This document shows, one piece after another, positions 1-8,366 of a stretch of DNA of 64,000 nt. Location of the stretch: contig JBJKZD010000003.1 of assembly GCA_045560765.1 (NCBI GenBank), positions 87,837 through 151,836 on the forward strand, given 5' to 3'. The notes below the pieces were generated by a model that had not been told where the DNA came from, searched no databases, and saw only the letters and a list, made by a program, of their open reading frames with translations. The DNA comes from UBA9926 sp913064795. Lineage in GTDB: Bacteria > Pseudomonadota > Gammaproteobacteria > Pseudomonadales > Azotimanducaceae. Positions within the stretch are counted from its first letter, which is position 1. The number at the start of each line of letters is the position of its first letter. Both the position numbers and the translations under genes were made by a program.

Positions 1-5
1 AATGA

Positions 6-335
6 TTAATCCGCGGGCTCAATTTCAGAGACCAACGGATGTTGATTTTCTTGCGCGTATTGATTCACTTGCGCACATTTGGTTTCGGCGATATCTCTTG
101 CGTAGATTCCGCAGGTTCCTTTTCCCGTTTGATGCACCGCCAACATAATTTGCGTCGCCTTCTCTCCGGTCATGCCGAAGAAAATCTGCAAGACCTCTAC
201 CACAAATTCCATCGGCGTATAGTCATCGTTTAACATAACGACTTTCCACAACGGCGGCTTTGCGAGCTTGGGCTTCTCCGGCGCGGTAATCACGCCGATA
301 CCTTGATCTCCATCAGAATCTTGATCTGTACTCAT
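6..335 (-). CDS. clpS: ATP-dependent Clp protease adaptor ClpS
   Basis: ClpS binds the N-domain of the ClpA unfoldase and delivers N-degron proteins to ClpAP in the cytoplasm. The sequence shows the family core PPLWKVVMLNDDYTPMEFV followed by an invariant-type AVHQTGKG stretch and a CGIYARDIAETK segment, ending soon after QHPL as in pseudomonad ClpS. The frame is open up to a GTG at 377 and has ATGs at 356 and 335. I chose 335 (109 aa) because GAAG lies 8 bases upstream of it and the other two have no clear ribosome site, but the N-terminus of this family varies and 377 cannot be excluded. clpA would be expected just off the left edge. Confidence 0.93.
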   Translation of the reverse strand: MSTDQDSDGDQGIGVITAPEKPKLAKPPLWKVVMLNDDYTPMEFVVEVLQIFFGMTGEKATQIMLAVHQTGKGTCGIYARDIAETKCAQVNQYAQENQHPLVSEIEPAD

Positions 336-377
336 GTTTATATCTTCGTTATTCATCGCTGACTGGATCTTCCACAC

Positions 378-930
378 TACTTTTTCTGCATGACCTTTCG
401 TCCACGTCGAACCGTGCCTTTCTACGAGATGCGAGGGCTCATCCCGGGAGACGACCCTCCACTTCCCTCGATAACCCTTGTTATGGGGCCTCTTCGCTCG
501 ATTTAAAGGGCCTTCAACTTTACGGCGGCAATCGCAACCTGGCCTTTTTCCAACACCAGCAGCATGCTATCGACCACTGATGGCTCTTTACTCCCCGCTG
601 AGGGCTCTTTACTCCCCGCTGAGGGCTCTTTACTCCCCGCTGAGGGCTCTTTACCCGCCGCTGAGGGCTCTTCACAACGCTCTATCACTAACGTAAGCCA
701 CGAGCCTTGAGTATCAGATGTGGAAATCCTCAAGGGTCAAGACCACGCCTCAGCTCTCACCGGGGCTCCTAAGCTGCGGTTTTTTCACTGCTGATCCATG
801 CCGCCATGTTCACTCAACGGCGATGCAGAAACCTCAACCGAAAGACAAGTATGCGGGAAGCAAAAACAGAAGACCAATAGACACCCGATGAGAATTAACG
901 CAGACTCAAAGGCGGGGAGATCTCCAAACT
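378..930. other. Intergenic region between clpS and rluE
   Basis: This stretch separates the divergent clpS and rluE genes. Its main content is a 21-bp tandem repeat (see separate entry). Both strands are open across the repeat: a 76-codon minus frame (503-733, TTG start, repeated KEPSAGS) and a 72-codon plus frame (478-696, repeated YSPLRAL). Neither has a convincing ribosome site or a family I recognise, so I do not call a gene. No clear promoter or terminator was found. Confidence 0.4.
577..681. repeat. Five-unit 21-bp tandem repeat
   Basis: The unit ctgagggctctttactccccg is perfect at 598-618 and 619-639. The units at 577-597 (one change) and 640-660 (two changes) are near-perfect, and 661-681 matches in its first 12 bases. 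Because the unit is a multiple of three it keeps reading frame on both strands (KEPSAGS on minus, YSPLRAL on plus). It has no spacers, so it is not a CRISPR. Copy number is likely to vary between strains. Confidence 0.9.
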
Positions 931-1515
931 TTGAAGTCCAAAAACCTCATCCTGTTTCACAAGCCCTACGGCGTTCTCTGCCAGTTTTCGGGCTCGACGC
1001 CGAATCTTGGAAACTTTATCCCGACCAAGGGCTTTTACGCTGCCGGTCGATTGGATAAGGACTCCGAAGGATTACTCGCGCTCACGAACTCTGGCTTACT
1101 TCAAGCTCGCATCACCGAGCCCCGACACAAAATGTCAAAATCCTATTGGGTCGAGGTTGAAGGAGAATGCTCCACAGAGGCCTTAAATGCACTGAGATCT
1201 GGGCTAAGGCTCAAAGATGGAATAACCCGGCCACTTCGAGCCGACGTCATCGAGGCGCCCCTGCCCGAAAGAGATCCACCAGTCAGGGTCAGGAAAACCC
1301 AACCGACGAGCTGGCTTAACATCACGCTCAAAGAGGGTAAAAATCGGCAGATCAGAAGAATGACAGCACACATAGGGCATCCCACCTTGCGGCTATTTCG
1401 ACATCAGATTGGTCCCTGGAACATCGATCAGCTTAAACCCGGAGCGTGGAGCGAGCACGCTGTCAACTTGCCCCAGCAATCTAGTCGGAGGCGTCGCCCC
1501 AAGCAGCTTCTTTAG
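931..1515 (+). CDS. rluE: 23S rRNA pseudouridine synthase, RluE type
   Basis: RluE isomerises one uridine of 23S rRNA to pseudouridine in the cytoplasm. The protein (194 aa) belongs to the RsuA/RluB/E/F branch: it opens with ILFHKPYGVLCQFS, has the catalytic-Asp motif AAGRLDKDSEGLLALTN, and later GKNRQIRRMTAHIGHPTLRL. It lacks a separate S4 domain, as RluE does. The start is a TTG with GGGGAG about 11 bases upstream; no in-frame ATG fits the family N-terminus. The last 35 bases overlap the 3' end of the convergent moaE. The basic tail SSRRRRPK is a local extension. Confidence 0.92.
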   Translation: MKSKNLILFHKPYGVLCQFSGSTPNLGNFIPTKGFYAAGRLDKDSEGLLALTNSGLLQARITEPRHKMSKSYWVEVEGECSTEALNALRSGLRLKDGITRPLRADVIEAPLPERDPPVRVRKTQPTSWLNITLKEGKNRQIRRMTAHIGHPTLRLFRHQIGPWNIDQLKPGAWSEHAVNLPQQSSRRRRPKQLL

Positions 1516-1948
1516 ACAGATCTGACCCACGGGCTGCAACCCAGCGATCACCTCCTGAGGTGCTTTCCTTCTTCCAAAAGGTTGCCTGGGTTTTTAAATA
1601 ATCCATGATCATTTCGCAGGCTGAAAATGCTTCCCCGCGATGACCCGCCGCCACAGCTACCAGCACAATATTATCTCCAGCCAAAAGCGAGCCGATTCGA
1701 TGAACAACAACCGCGCCCAATAATCCAAATCTCGACTCTGCTTGATCAAGAATTCGGTGCAGCTGTTTTTCGGTCATTCCCGGATAATGCTCAAGGTACA
1801 GCGACTCAATCGAATCATCGTCATTCAAGTCTCGAACCACGCCGGCAAAAAAACAGAATCCTCCCGCCGCGCTGGTCTGGGACTTCAAGGACTCCAGAAC
1901 TGCATCGATCCCGAAGTCCTCGAGTTGAATCTGAATTTTCCGATACAT
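1481..1948 (-). CDS. moaE: Molybdopterin synthase catalytic subunit MoaE
   Basis: MoaE is the large subunit of molybdopterin synthase. With thiocarboxylated MoaD it converts cyclic pyranopterin monophosphate to molybdopterin. The 155-aa product has the usual length and the motifs GGFCFFAGVVRD, YLEHYPGM and AGHRGEAFSACE. The catalytic lysines fall at K119 and K126, the same positions as in E. coli MoaE, in the segment LKTQATFWKKE. It is the last gene of moaC-moaD-moaE, starting one base after moaD ends, and its 3' end overlaps convergent rluE. No moaA or moaB is in the window. Confidence 0.95.
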   Translation of the reverse strand: MYRKIQIQLEDFGIDAVLESLKSQTSAAGGFCFFAGVVRDLNDDDSIESLYLEHYPGMTEKQLHRILDQAESRFGLLGAVVVHRIGSLLAGDNIVLVAVAAGHRGEAFSACEMIMDYLKTQATFWKKESTSGGDRWVAARGSDLSKEAAWGDASD

Positions 1949-1949
1949 A

Positions 1950-2198
1950 TCAACCGCCTGTTACGGGAGGGAAAAAAGCCACCTCATCATTGGCGTTTAG
2001 CGGCGCATCGCGGTCAACCATTTGCTGGTTGACCGCAAGCAACAGAGACTCAGTCTCTGCATAGCTGGCCAAGCTCTGCCCATCCGGCAGAAAAATCTGC
2101 GTCATGAGTGCCTTAACTGTCTCCGGTTGATCCGAAGTCAACACCATTTCAGAGCATCCCATGGTCTCCCTAAGCGAGGCGAAAAACAAAACTTTCAC
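1950..2198 (-). CDS. moaD: Molybdopterin synthase sulfur carrier subunit MoaD
   Basis: MoaD is the ubiquitin-fold sulfur carrier of molybdopterin synthase. Its C-terminal glycine is adenylated and thiocarboxylated, then donates sulfur in the MoaE active site. The product ends in FFPPVTGG, the required Gly-Gly tail. A TTG at 2213 is open, but I choose the GTG at 2198: it overlaps the moaC stop as GTGA, the classic arrangement for translational coupling, has a GAGCGAGG ribosome site just upstream, and gives 82 aa, which is the family length. The core VKVLFFASLRETMG is typical. Confidence 0.93.
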   Translation of the reverse strand: MKVLFFASLRETMGCSEMVLTSDQPETVKALMTQIFLPDGQSLASYAETESLLLAVNQQMVDRDAPLNANDEVAFFPPVTGG

Positions 2199-2680
2199 GA
2201 TGCCTCGCTCCAATCACCTGATAGCCCACCGGATTTCTGAAGTAATTTGACAGCGGAGATGACCATTGATCGATCAACGGCCTTACACATGTCATAGACC
2301 GTTAACCCCGCCACACAGACAGCAGTCAGCGCCTCCATCTCAACACCCGTGCTGCCTGTCAATCGACACTCCGCCTCAATATTCACTCTCGATTGCGCCT
2401 CATCGATCTCAAACTCAACATCAATACCCGTAAGACCCAGTGGATGACACAGAGGAATCAGCTCCGAACATCGCTTGGCGGCCTGAATGCCAGCAATCTT
2501 TGCAACGGTCAAAACGTCCCCCTTCTTGTGGGTTGCATCAATGATCATTGTCAACGTCGCAGGCTGCATCTGCACATAGCCACTGGCGCGCGCTACGCGG
2601 AAACTCTCGGCCTTGCGGCTCACATCCACCATCGTCGCAGCACCATTGGCGTCAATGTGCGTTAAAACTTTTTCGGGCAT
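2195..2680 (-). CDS. moaC: Cyclic pyranopterin monophosphate synthase MoaC
   Basis: MoaC converts the MoaA product (3',8-cyclo-7,8-dihydro-GTP) to cyclic pyranopterin monophosphate in molybdenum cofactor synthesis. From the ATG at 2680 the product is 161 aa, equal to the E. coli protein, and starts MPEKVLTHIDANG. Family motifs are MVDVSRKAESFRVARASG, AKRCSELIPLCHPL and the MEALTAVCVAGLTVYDMCKA block with the conserved DMCKA. The frame remains open 17 codons further upstream but that extension would run into the divergent nudJ start region. It heads the moaCDE unit, so co-transcription is likely. Confidence 0.95.
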   Translation of the reverse strand: MPEKVLTHIDANGAATMVDVSRKAESFRVARASGYVQMQPATLTMIIDATHKKGDVLTVAKIAGIQAAKRCSELIPLCHPLGLTGIDVEFEIDEAQSRVNIEAECRLTGSTGVEMEALTAVCVAGLTVYDMCKAVDRSMVISAVKLLQKSGGLSGDWSEAS

Positions 2681-2718
2681 AATAGGACTCTCATCTCGCT
2701 GTTCATTAGGAAGGCACT

Positions 2719-3159
2719 TTGCGCTGGCCACCAGAAATCACCGTTGCCGCTATTGTACCTCGGAATCAGGACTTCCTCATGGTTGAAGAATTGTCCCAGG
2801 GCAAAACCGTGATCAATCAGCCCGCCGGCCATCTCGAACCCAACGAATCTTTAATCGAAGCGGTCATCCGAGAAGTCCTGGAGGAGACCGCCTATCTTAC
2901 GCGCCCTGAAGCGATTATCGGCCTATATCAGCACCCATCACAGTCCGCAGATATCCTTTATTTTAGGATTTGCTTTTTATGCCGAGTCATTGAGAAAACC
3001 AACCGTCCCCTTGACCCGGATATCCAAGCAGCGCTTTGGCTCCCCGTCGAGCAAATTGAAGAGCGACCCCATCGAAGCCCATTGGTGCGGCGCTGCCTGT
3101 CAGATTATCTCGCAGGTCAGCGATTCCCACTCACGCTTTACCAGGAGGTTCTCGCTTGA
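2719..3159 (+). CDS. nudJ: Nudix hydrolase, phosphatase NudJ type
   Basis: NudJ-type Nudix enzymes hydrolyse thiamin pyrophosphate precursors and nucleoside di/triphosphates in the cytoplasm. The Nudix box is present as GHLEPNESLIEAVIREVLEE, and the NQPAGHLE lead-in and SPLVRRCLSDYLAGQRFPL tail match E. coli NudJ. I accept the TTG at 2719 because AGGAAGG lies 5-11 bases upstream and the product then begins exactly where NudJ proteins begin. It is the first gene of nudJ-mnmA-hflD-purB, an order shared with E. coli, and is divergent from moaC (38-bp gap). Confidence 0.92.
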   Translation: MRWPPEITVAAIVPRNQDFLMVEELSQGKTVINQPAGHLEPNESLIEAVIREVLEETAYLTRPEAIIGLYQHPSQSADILYFRICFLCRVIEKTNRPLDPDIQAALWLPVEQIEERPHRSPLVRRCLSDYLAGQRFPLTLYQEVLA

Positions 3160-3195
3160 GATATCTAAGCGATCTTTCGCCTCCCCGGGGCGGGC

Positions 3196-4305
3196 ATGGC
3201 GATGCCTAGCTCACCCCTTGTTATCGTTGGGCTCTCAGGCGGCGTCGACTCTTCCGTCAGTGCACTGTTACTACTCAAAGCGGGCTACCGGGTTGCCGGC
3301 CTCTTTATGAAAAATTGGGAAGAGGATGATGGCAGTGAGTATTGCACAGCCAAACAGGATCTCAGTGATGCGCAAGCGGTGGCTGATCAACTCGGGATCG
3401 AACTCCATCAAGCAAATTTCGCAGCGGAATACTGGGACAATGTCTTTTCACATTTCTTAACCGAGTATGAAGCAGGCAGGACCCCTAATCCGGATGTCTT
3501 ATGCAACCGCGAAATCAAGTTCAAAGTTTTTCTAGATTATGCTCGTCTTTTAGGCGCTGATTTTATTGCGACCGGTCATTACGCGAGGTTGCGGCGGTCA
3601 GAGACCGGTGAGGTCGAACTCCTCAGGGGTATTGACACCAACAAAGATCAATCTTATTTCCTACAGTCGGTCTCCGGGGCCCAATTTGAAAACTGCCTCT
3701 TCCCTGTTGGCGCGCTCACCAAACCTGAAGTAAGGGCTCTAGCAGAAGACGCAGGACTTCAAACCTTTGACAAGAAAGATTCCACTGGCATTTGTTTTAT
3801 TGGGGAGCGTAGGTTTAGCGACTTCCTGAGCACTTACCTTGCGGCTCAACCCGGCAGGATTCGTTCACCGGAAGGCATAACCCTGGGCCAACATCAGGGG
3901 CTAATCTACCATACCCTTGGACAGCGTCAGGGTCTGGGTATCGGCGGTGTACAGGGCGGTCTCGATGCCCCTTGGTACGTCGCTGCAAAAGACCTAGGGT
4001 CCAACGAGCTGATCGTTTGCCAGGGCAAGGACCACCCTGCGCTCTACTCGACCACCATCGAAGTGCATCAGCTGCATTGGGTCAATCACCCCATCCAGCC
4101 TGGCCCAATCTCCGCCAAACTCCGTTATCGCCAGGCAGACCAAACAGGCACGATTACAGCCCACAACCTGGAGCAAAACACCCTCACCGTGACCTTCGAG
4201 GTTCCCCAAAGAGCTGCAACACCGGGTCAGTGGGCCTGCTTTTATCAGCAAGATGTTTGCGTTGGCGGCGGCATCATCCAATCGACTAACGCGCGGATCA
4301 ATTAA
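3196..4305 (+). CDS. mnmA: tRNA-specific 2-thiouridylase MnmA
   Basis: MnmA makes the 2-thio group of the wobble uridine in tRNA Lys, Glu and Gln, using sulfur relayed through the Tus system. The 369-aa protein shows the PP-loop SGGVDSS at 14-20, the catalytic cysteine C103 in NPDVLCNREIKF and the second cysteine C200 in DSTGICFIG, which correspond to E. coli C102 and C199. The ATG at 3196 follows a GGGGCGGG stretch; another ATG two codons later is possible. The stop overlaps the hflD ATG by one base (TAATG), so the two are probably translationally coupled. Confidence 0.97.
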   Translation: MAMPSSPLVIVGLSGGVDSSVSALLLLKAGYRVAGLFMKNWEEDDGSEYCTAKQDLSDAQAVADQLGIELHQANFAAEYWDNVFSHFLTEYEAGRTPNPDVLCNREIKFKVFLDYARLLGADFIATGHYARLRRSETGEVELLRGIDTNKDQSYFLQSVSGAQFENCLFPVGALTKPEVRALAEDAGLQTFDKKDSTGICFIGERRFSDFLSTYLAAQPGRIRSPEGITLGQHQGLIYHTLGQRQGLGIGGVQGGLDAPWYVAAKDLGSNELIVCQGKDHPALYSTTIEVHQLHWVNHPIQPGPISAKLRYRQADQTGTITAHNLEQNTLTVTFEVPQRAATPGQWACFYQQDVCVGGGIIQSTNARIN

Positions 4306-4931
4306 TGGCAGCACACACCCAAAACGTCCAAGGGAGAGTGCTTGCACTTGCGGGGCTCGTTCAGGCCAGTTCGCTTTGCTTGAGCATCGCCAATTCAGGA
4401 CTGGCGTCCTCGGATGCGGCTCAGGCCTGTCGAGGGAGCCTGTTTAAATTTGACGCTGATACAGTGTTTGATATCTATGAAGATGGCGACCTCCTCACCT
4501 TGGGCAAGAAAAACCTTATCCGTCTGCTGAGCGGTCCATCTGAGACCGACCGAGCATTAATCAGCATCAGTGGTGGAATGCTAAGACTCGCAAGACGTTT
4601 GAGCGCCAACGACACAGCGCAGCGTCAATTAAAAGCCGGCCTATTTGCGATTATTGAAGACACCCAACAGCTACATGAACCGGCCGCTCGACATTCTGCG
4701 ATCGACCAACGCTGCGCCGCTTTATATCAGGAACACATCAGCCCGCTTGCACAACGAATTGTCATCCATGGCGGTGAAGCGCATTTAAGTCGTTCAGAAA
4801 ATACAGATCGCATCCGAGCCCTGCTGCTCGCAGGAACACGGGCCGGATTTCTGTTCTATCAAATGGGAGGCTCACGCTGGCAGTTAATCTTTCAGCGACA
4901 ACAAATCCGCCATCAATTAAACTTTATCTAA
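4305..4931 (+). CDS. hflD: High frequency lysogenization protein HflD homologue
   Basis: HflD is a peripheral inner-membrane protein, known in E. coli for binding phage lambda CII; its housekeeping role is poorly defined. The 208-aa product matches the family in length and in segments such as ALAGLVQASSL, YEDGDLLTLGKKNLIRLLSG and GGMLRLARRLSAND. The position between mnmA and purB is the conserved gammaproteobacterial location and supports the call. It starts on the last base of the mnmA stop codon. No transmembrane segment is evident. Confidence 0.9.
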   Translation: MAAHTQNVQGRVLALAGLVQASSLCLSIANSGLASSDAAQACRGSLFKFDADTVFDIYEDGDLLTLGKKNLIRLLSGPSETDRALISISGGMLRLARRLSANDTAQRQLKAGLFAIIEDTQQLHEPAARHSAIDQRCAALYQEHISPLAQRIVIHGGEAHLSRSENTDRIRALLLAGTRAGFLFYQMGGSRWQLIFQRQQIRHQLNFI

Positions 4932-4952
4932 CCCTGCGCTAAGAGAAACACC

Positions 4953-6347
4953 ATGGACCTAAGCTCCCTAACCGCCATCTCGCCCCTCGATGGCCGTTAC
5001 GCGTCGAAGACCGCACCCCTGCGCGGCTTGGTCAGCGAGTACGGACTCATCAAAGCCCGCACAACCGTTGAAATCAAGTGGCTCATTTTTCTTGCTAACA
5101 CCGCAGCACTGCCAGAACTGAAAGCTATCGGTCCTTCCCAGGTGGGGATTTTAGAGTCGATTCTGAGTGATTTTGGTCCATCTGAAGCGGCTCAAATTAA
5201 AGCCATCGAAGCCCAAACCAATCATGATGTTAAGGCTGTAGAATACTTCATTAAAAATCGTATAAATGATTCTCAAGATTCTGATTTAATTAGCATTATA
5301 GAATTTGTTCATTTTGCTTGCACCTCAGAGGATATCAATAATCTAGCCCATGCGCTGATGCTCAAAGAGGCGATGATGACGATCATCCTGCCGAGTTTAG
5401 ACCGCCTTGATCAAGCGCTTGAGAGATTGGCCGAGCAAACTATCGATCAACCGATGCTTGCCCGAACACACGGTCAGACAGCCTCTCCAACGACCGTTGG
5501 TAAAGAGATCGTCAACGTCGCGGCCAGGCTCAAACGACAGCGCGAACAGCTCAACCGTCAACACTACATGGGAAAAATAAACGGCGCAGTGGGCAACTTT
5601 AATGCCCATGTTGCAGCCTACCCAGAAACCCCCTGGCCTGAACTCAGCCGACAATTTGTAGAATCTCTGGACCTCACTTGGAATGCCTATACCACCCAGA
5701 TCGAACCCCATGACTATATGGCCGAACTCTTCCAGAACATTGGACGGATCAACACAGTTCTGATCGATTTCAACCGCGACATTTGGTCCTACATCTCTGT
5801 TGGCTACTTCAAACAGCGCGCGATCGCTGGCGAGACAGGCTCATCAACGATGCCCCACAAAGTCAATCCAATCGATTTTGAAAATTCGGAGGGCAACCTC
5901 GGAATCGCCAACGCACTACTGCATCATCTCGCCGAGAAACTCCCAATCTCAAGGTGGCAACGTGACCTGAGCGATTCGACTGTACTCAGAAATTTGGGTG
6001 CAGGCCTGGCTTATAGCCTCATCGCTTATGAATCCACCCTAAAAGGAATGGGCAAACTTGAACTTAACCGTACCGCACTCAGCGCTGATCTTGAGCAAGC
6101 TTGGGAGGTCTTAGGCGAAGCAGCCCAAACCGTCATGCGCAAGCACGGCATCTCAAACCCCTACGAACTCATCAAAGAAAAGACCCGAGGCCAAACCCTG
6201 GATGCATCGGGTTGGAAGCACCTCGTCGATGCGCTAGACCTTCCCGATTCAGCAAAAGAGCCGCTCTTAAAATTACGCCCAGCGGACTATACCGGCCTTG
6301 CCAAAGCGCTCAGCACAAGCTATCGAACAACGGCAACCGATGGCTGA
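4953..6347 (+). CDS. purB: Adenylosuccinate lyase PurB
   Basis: PurB cleaves adenylosuccinate and SAICAR, releasing fumarate, in two steps of purine synthesis. The 464-aa protein has the fumarase/aspartase superfamily signature GSSTMPHKVNPIDFENSEG (about residues 296-314), whose serine loop carries the catalytic base, and the conserved RTHGQ with H173. The N-terminus SLTAISPLDGRYASK is typical of gammaproteobacterial PurB. It begins 21 bases after hflD. The following acetyltransferase gene starts inside its last codons. Confidence 0.97.
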   Translation: MDLSSLTAISPLDGRYASKTAPLRGLVSEYGLIKARTTVEIKWLIFLANTAALPELKAIGPSQVGILESILSDFGPSEAAQIKAIEAQTNHDVKAVEYFIKNRINDSQDSDLISIIEFVHFACTSEDINNLAHALMLKEAMMTIILPSLDRLDQALERLAEQTIDQPMLARTHGQTASPTTVGKEIVNVAARLKRQREQLNRQHYMGKINGAVGNFNAHVAAYPETPWPELSRQFVESLDLTWNAYTTQIEPHDYMAELFQNIGRINTVLIDFNRDIWSYISVGYFKQRAIAGETGSSTMPHKVNPIDFENSEGNLGIANALLHHLAEKLPISRWQRDLSDSTVLRNLGAGLAYSLIAYESTLKGMGKLELNRTALSADLEQAWEVLGEAAQTVMRKHGISNPYELIKEKTRGQTLDASGWKHLVDALDLPDSAKEPLLKLRPADYTGLAKALSTSYRTTATDG

Positions 6348-7746
6348 TCCCGAGCTCAGGGGCGCCGATATACTTGCCGTTCATTGGCAAGACGCAATTG
6401 ACGCGCTCACAGACATTCGAACCCAAGTCTTCATAGAAGAACAAAAAGTACCGGTTCAAGATGAATGGGACAGCTTGGATGCCATCAGTTGGCACTACCT
6501 GGCTCAAGAAACCTCAAGTGTGCCTGTTGGCTGCCTACGATTGACCCCCGACGGCCAAGTCACGCGGCTGGCTGTGCTGAAGCCCTATCGCGGGCGGGGC
6601 ATTGCAAAGGACTTGATGGAACGCGTCATCAAAGATGCCGCTGAGCGGCAATTCAGTGGATTGTTCCTACATGCACAATTGCCGGTGATTGGCTTTTACG
6701 AAGCGCTCGGGTTCTCTGTATCCGGGCCCGTCTTTTCCGATGCTGGAATCTTACACAGACCCATGACGATGGCTCTGAACGCACAACCGGTCGCACGATC
6801 TACGCCAGCGGTCAGCACGCTCATCAGGGATCCAAACTTGATCGTGGAGGAGATCTCAGCCGAGGAGTTTCAGCATGCCCGAGAGGGATTTGTAGGGAAG
6901 TCAAACAATTCCATAGACGAGACCGCCCTATCGAGTCATATCGAATACTTCTCCGCGTCGGTTGACCAAAAGATATTGGGCCTGGCCGCGCTCGAGGATT
7001 CGCAGTCAATCAAGGCATTCTTTTCTAGTCAGATGCACCACCCAGCAGTTGTCCTCGCACTGATCGATGCACTGAAGAGTAAAGCCGCGCGCTATCGATC
7101 GCCATCATTATCAATTCCTAGGGGACTCCTAGGGGACAAAGAACTTTTGGGTCTTGGCTTTGCGCCAGAGGCCAACGATTATCGAGCGCTACTGCCGCAG
7201 CAGGACAACAGACCGGAATCGGCTTTCGCGGAAAACATTACCATCAGCCAGGCGGTCCTAGGAACCACTAAAAACCGTTATCCGTTTCGCACCTTCAAAC
7301 AGTGCCGTGAACTTGTCGATCTTTTAACAATGCAGGCTTTGCGACGTATTCGAATTTGGTCGCCACAACTCGATCAAGACTTATTCAGTCGATTGGACCT
7401 CGCAAGTTGCTGCTCAAAACTTGCGAGAAAGAATGCGCATACGCGTATCGAGATTCTAATTCACGATAGTCATACCCTGGTGCATCACGGTCATCATCTG
7501 CTCGAACTCAGCAGAAGGCTTCCCTCGAGCATCAAAATCAAACGCGCCGATGAGGAAACCCGGCAGAGTCGCCAGGAACTGGTTCTGGCAGATGATCGGG
7601 GTTTGATGGTTCGCCCAACAGAGGAACACTATCAGGGATGGGCCAATTTCAATGACATTCCAGCATGCCAACGTTTTCACAAGCAATTCGAGCGCGCTTG
7701 GCGCGCGGCCAGTGAGGACCCCCAGCTTCGAGTCTTGAATCTCTAG
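6340..7746 (+). CDS. GNAT acetyltransferase with C-terminal DUF7931-like domain
   Basis: The product (468 aa from the ATG at 6340) begins with a GNAT N-acetyltransferase domain: the acetyl-CoA loop RGRGIA at 84-89 and FYEALGF at 119-125. Residues about 168-290 look like a second, eroded GNAT fold (ILGLAAL, a helix, LLGLGF) with no acetyl-CoA loop. Residues about 310-468 (FRTFKQCRELVDLL, RIEILIHDS, DDRGLMVRPTEEHYQGWANF) match the domain I know as DUF7931 in gammaproteobacterial GNAT proteins. A TTG at 6298 also opens this frame, but 6340 gives only an 8-base overlap with purB and is preferred. Substrate unknown; co-transcription with purB likely. Confidence 0.82.
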   Translation: MADPELRGADILAVHWQDAIDALTDIRTQVFIEEQKVPVQDEWDSLDAISWHYLAQETSSVPVGCLRLTPDGQVTRLAVLKPYRGRGIAKDLMERVIKDAAERQFSGLFLHAQLPVIGFYEALGFSVSGPVFSDAGILHRPMTMALNAQPVARSTPAVSTLIRDPNLIVEEISAEEFQHAREGFVGKSNNSIDETALSSHIEYFSASVDQKILGLAALEDSQSIKAFFSSQMHHPAVVLALIDALKSKAARYRSPSLSIPRGLLGDKELLGLGFAPEANDYRALLPQQDNRPESAFAENITISQAVLGTTKNRYPFRTFKQCRELVDLLTMQALRRIRIWSPQLDQDLFSRLDLASCCSKLARKNAHTRIEILIHDSHTLVHHGHHLLELSRRLPSSIKIKRADEETRQSRQELVLADDRGLMVRPTEEHYQGWANFNDIPACQRFHKQFERAWRAASEDPQLRVLNL

Positions 7747-7823
7747 CAGCCAGCACCATCAAGCAACAAGCGGTTCAGGGGCGGCAGCATGATCACACTG
7801 CCTCGATGGCTTACTGAATGTCT

Positions 7824-8306
7824 CTAAGTCAATGCGCTCGGGGCTGCTAGGACGCCGTTATTATCCGCATAGAGGTAATGCCCAGGGACCCACTCTACAC
7901 CTGCGAAGAAAAGTTTTTCATCGGTACGGCCAATACCCCTTTTCACGCTTTTCATCGGATGAGCGGCAAGCGCCATGACCCCAATCGGCAATTTGCTGAT
8001 GATATCGACATCACGAATGCACCCAAAAATAACCAAGCCTGACCAACCGTGATCACACGCTTTCTGCGCCAAGTTATCACCCAGCATTCCGCACCGCATC
8101 GAGCCACCGGCATCGACTACCAATACCCGGCCTTGCCCCGGGGCATCGACCCCGCTGGCAATCAGAGAGTTGTCTTCAAAACAGCTGATGGTTGTTATTT
8201 CTCCGGAAAAACAATCGTTTCCCCCGAAACTACGAAACATCGGATCCGCCACGTGAACGAGGTCGGGATAGGCGTCGCACAAGTCGGGTAACGGGTGTCT
8301 TGTCAT
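7824..8306 (-). CDS. RraA / HMG-aldolase family protein
   Basis: The 160-aa protein matches RraA along its length (DLCDAYPDLVHVADPMF, RVLVVDAGGSMRCGMLGDN, GHYLYADNNGVL). E. coli RraA inhibits RNase E, but the wider family contains class II 4-hydroxy-4-methyl-2-oxoglutarate aldolases and oxaloacetate decarboxylases that use a G-x20-R-D-x2-D metal/substrate motif. Here that region reads CIRDVD, keeping the Arg-Asp pair that E. coli RraA has lost (RQ). A catalytic role is therefore as likely as RNase regulation. It lies 60 bases downstream of prpC on the same strand, so a link to 2-oxoacid metabolism is plausible (inference). Confidence 0.85.
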   Translation of the reverse strand: MTRHPLPDLCDAYPDLVHVADPMFRSFGGNDCFSGEITTISCFEDNSLIASGVDAPGQGRVLVVDAGGSMRCGMLGDNLAQKACDHGWSGLVIFGCIRDVDIISKLPIGVMALAAHPMKSVKRGIGRTDEKLFFAGVEWVPGHYLYADNNGVLAAPSALT

Positions 8307-8366
8307 GACGCGCTCAGCACCCTATTCCCACAGTTTCGTCTACCCTCGTTAAACATCGCGCCGGAG

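Noticed and set aside
577..681. CRISPR array
   Set aside because: The repeats are directly adjacent with no spacers and are degenerate at the ends; this is a simple tandem repeat.
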